Part shown: in pieces, positions 53,117 to 53,947 of the stretch
Position numbering within the stretch: the stretch's first letter is position 1
Layout: every line of letters starts with the position of its first letter
Assembly: GCA_964411985.1 (NCBI GenBank)
Contig: CAYPNF010000054.1
Coordinates: 1-53,947 of the forward strand
Length of the DNA: 53,947 nucleotides
From: CAYPNF01 sp964411985
GTDB taxonomy: Bacteria > Verrucomicrobiota > Verrucomicrobiia > Limisphaerales > J093
Direction of reading: 5' to 3'
Translations under genes and position numbers: made by a program
The notes under the pieces: model-generated
Told to the model about the DNA's origin: nothing
The model's database searches: none
The model's input: the letters and a program-made list of their open reading frames with translations, nothing else

Positions 53117-53904
53117 ATACGCCCAGCCAGCCGGATCCATTGAAGATCGGCAAGACCCGTTCACAACCCGTTGAAACAAGGAAGCCGATGACTGCATTCG
53201 ATACCGCTTGTGAACTCCCAGCCACTGTGGAGCAAGTCTTTACTCCGATCAGCGGCCCTGATCACTTGTCGCGGTGGTGGTGGCCAGCCGGCTTCACCAG
53301 GGCTTTCACGGTCTGCCTTCTGGTCTCGATGACGGTCGGCGTTACTCGTGCGGCTGAGACATACGCGGTGTTTAAGTCCAGCGACCTAGGCCGATCTTGG
53401 TGCCGCTCGGACGCCGGGCTTCCCAAGGATTCCCGCATCAATGCTTTCGGTCGTTTGCCTCATGCCGTGTTCGCCGGCACTGACTCCGGCATCTTCATTT
53501 CGAAGGATGCAGCCGAGAGCTGGCAACCCGTCAAAGGGGTTGCGATCTCCTCGGGTCGCATCCTCTGTTTCGCCACCCTGGGGCAGAAGGTGTTTGCCGG
53601 CACGGATGGCCAGGGGATGTTGATGTCATCGGACAAGGGAGAGGAATGGGTTCGCATCGGCACTTTCCCGTCCAAGAAAGTGCGGTGTCTGCTCGCTCAC
53701 GGAGGGCGGCTTTACGCAGGGGCGGACCAAGGGGGTGTGTTCGCCTCCGGGGACGGTGAAAAGGTCTGGGCCCCTCTTCAGCAGGGTTTCCCTGCTCATG
53801 CGCAGGTGTTCGCCCTCGCTGTTGTTGAGGGGACCTTTGTTTTGGCCAGCACCGATATTGCTGGAGGGGACCGTTCTGGGGTTGTTCCTCAAGCTAAGCC
53901 GTAA
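53113..53904 (+). CDS. Chimeric ORF: SRPBCC N-terminal fragment joined to a BNR-repeat secreted protein
   Basis: The 263-residue frame starts at an ATG overlapping the small membrane gene by 4 bp. Residues 26-62 (MTAFDTACELPATVEQVF, then GPDHLSRWWWPAGFTRAF) look like the first part of an AHSA1-type SRPBCC domain. The frame then runs straight into VCLLVSMTVGVTRA, a signal-peptide core, and BNR or photosystem II stability-factor-type repeats (VFKSSDLGRSW, GIFISKDAAESW, MLMSSDKGEEW). The rest of the SRPBCC domain is missing. A TTG at 53266 would start a protein with a normal signal peptide, so the BNR part may be made alone. The 3' end also looks short, since the last repeat stops after STDIAG. 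I read it as a deletion fusion; its function is unknown. Confidence 0.65.
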   Translation: MNTPSQPDPLKIGKTRSQPVETRKPMTAFDTACELPATVEQVFTPISGPDHLSRWWWPAGFTRAFTVCLLVSMTVGVTRAAETYAVFKSSDLGRSWCRSDAGLPKDSRINAFGRLPHAVFAGTDSGIFISKDAAESWQPVKGVAISSGRILCFATLGQKVFAGTDGQGMLMSSDKGEEWVRIGTFPSKKVRCLLAHGGRLYAGADQGGVFASGDGEKVWAPLQQGFPAHAQVFALAVVEGTFVLASTDIAGGDRSGVVPQAKP

Positions 53905-53947
53905 CAATTCAATGAAGAACAGGAGTCAGCGGAGACAGCAGAGATCG
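53905..53947 (+). repeat. Start of a purine-rich dispersed repeat at the window edge
   Basis: The sequence after the stop contains GAAGAACAGGAGTCAGCGGA and then GACAGCAGAG. I recognise similar AACAGGAG-x-CAGC-x-GAGACAGCAGAG strings as common intergenic repeats in Verrucomicrobiota genomes. Only the first part lies in the window. Confidence 0.4.

Overview
The window reads as chromosomal DNA of a GC-rich Verrucomicrobiota bacterium, most likely from the Limisphaerales/Pedosphaera side of the phylum. This is an inference from gene content: a sulfatase, alpha-galactosidases, DUF4832 proteins, a CotH/lamin-tail giant, exported Gfo/Idh/MocA and TIM-barrel enzymes, a multi-domain hybrid kinase, and secreted proteins that end in an aromatic-Tyr-Arg-Leu motif. 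LpxD shows a Gram-negative envelope. I saw no tRNA, rRNA, CRISPR array, phage or complete insertion sequence.

Layout. 1-2.7 kb (minus strand): a membrane sensor with HAMP and a GAF domain that stops early, probably by frameshift, then a DUF2851 protein. 2.8-14.5 kb (plus): a tight run of genes, namely an HtrA-type protease, a GldA-like ATPase, an ABC-2 permease, a GldG-like auxiliary subunit, a DUF4340 protein, an AsmA-like protein and an S9 peptidase. Several of these overlap by 1-4 bp, so they look like one envelope operon. 14.5-17.1 kb (minus): an ECF sigma factor, a one-TM putative anti-sigma protein and a large membrane-anchored protein, translationally coupled. 17.2-23.2 kb (plus): a GH110-like beta-helix protein, a creatininase-family protein, a sulfatase and a DUF4832 protein, closed by a perfect 15-bp hairpin. 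23.3-26.1 kb (minus): a secreted LamG-like protein with an internal duplication. 26.3-32.2 kb (plus): a DUF2339 membrane protein and a second DUF4832 protein. 32.3-36.9 kb: LpxD, a small zincin, a GH27 alpha-galactosidase with an NPCBM-like domain, and an exported sugar isomerase-like protein. 37-42.8 kb (plus): a small unknown protein and a 1735-residue CotH/lamin-tail protein. 42.8-43.4 kb: a gene-free mosaic of short hairpin-forming repeats. 43.4-51.6 kb (plus): a clan GH-A glycosidase, an exported Gfo/Idh/MocA oxidoreductase, a 1297-residue hybrid histidine kinase with about seven OB-like repeats, and an eight-repeat PQQ-type propeller. 51.6-53.9 kb: a decayed region with a DUF4143 ATPase remnant, then a coupled trio (PPOX-fold flavoprotein, two-TM protein, SRPBCC/BNR chimera) and the start of another dispersed repeat.

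How it fits together. Much of the window concerns the cell surface and the periplasm. Exported glycosidases and a sulfatase could open sulfated, alpha-galactose-containing glycans. Exported oxidoreductase and isomerase-like proteins could process the products in the periplasm. The hybrid kinase and the ECF module could sense envelope or nutrient state. The HtrA-Gld-type ABC-AsmA-S9 cluster looks like envelope biogenesis or quality control. These links are inferred from domains and proximity only. The most novel-looking elements are the tandem-OB sensor kinase, the protease-coupled Gld-like transporter operon, the C-terminal module shared by three secreted proteins, the repeat mosaic whose variation sits in a predicted loop, and the SRPBCC/BNR chimera.
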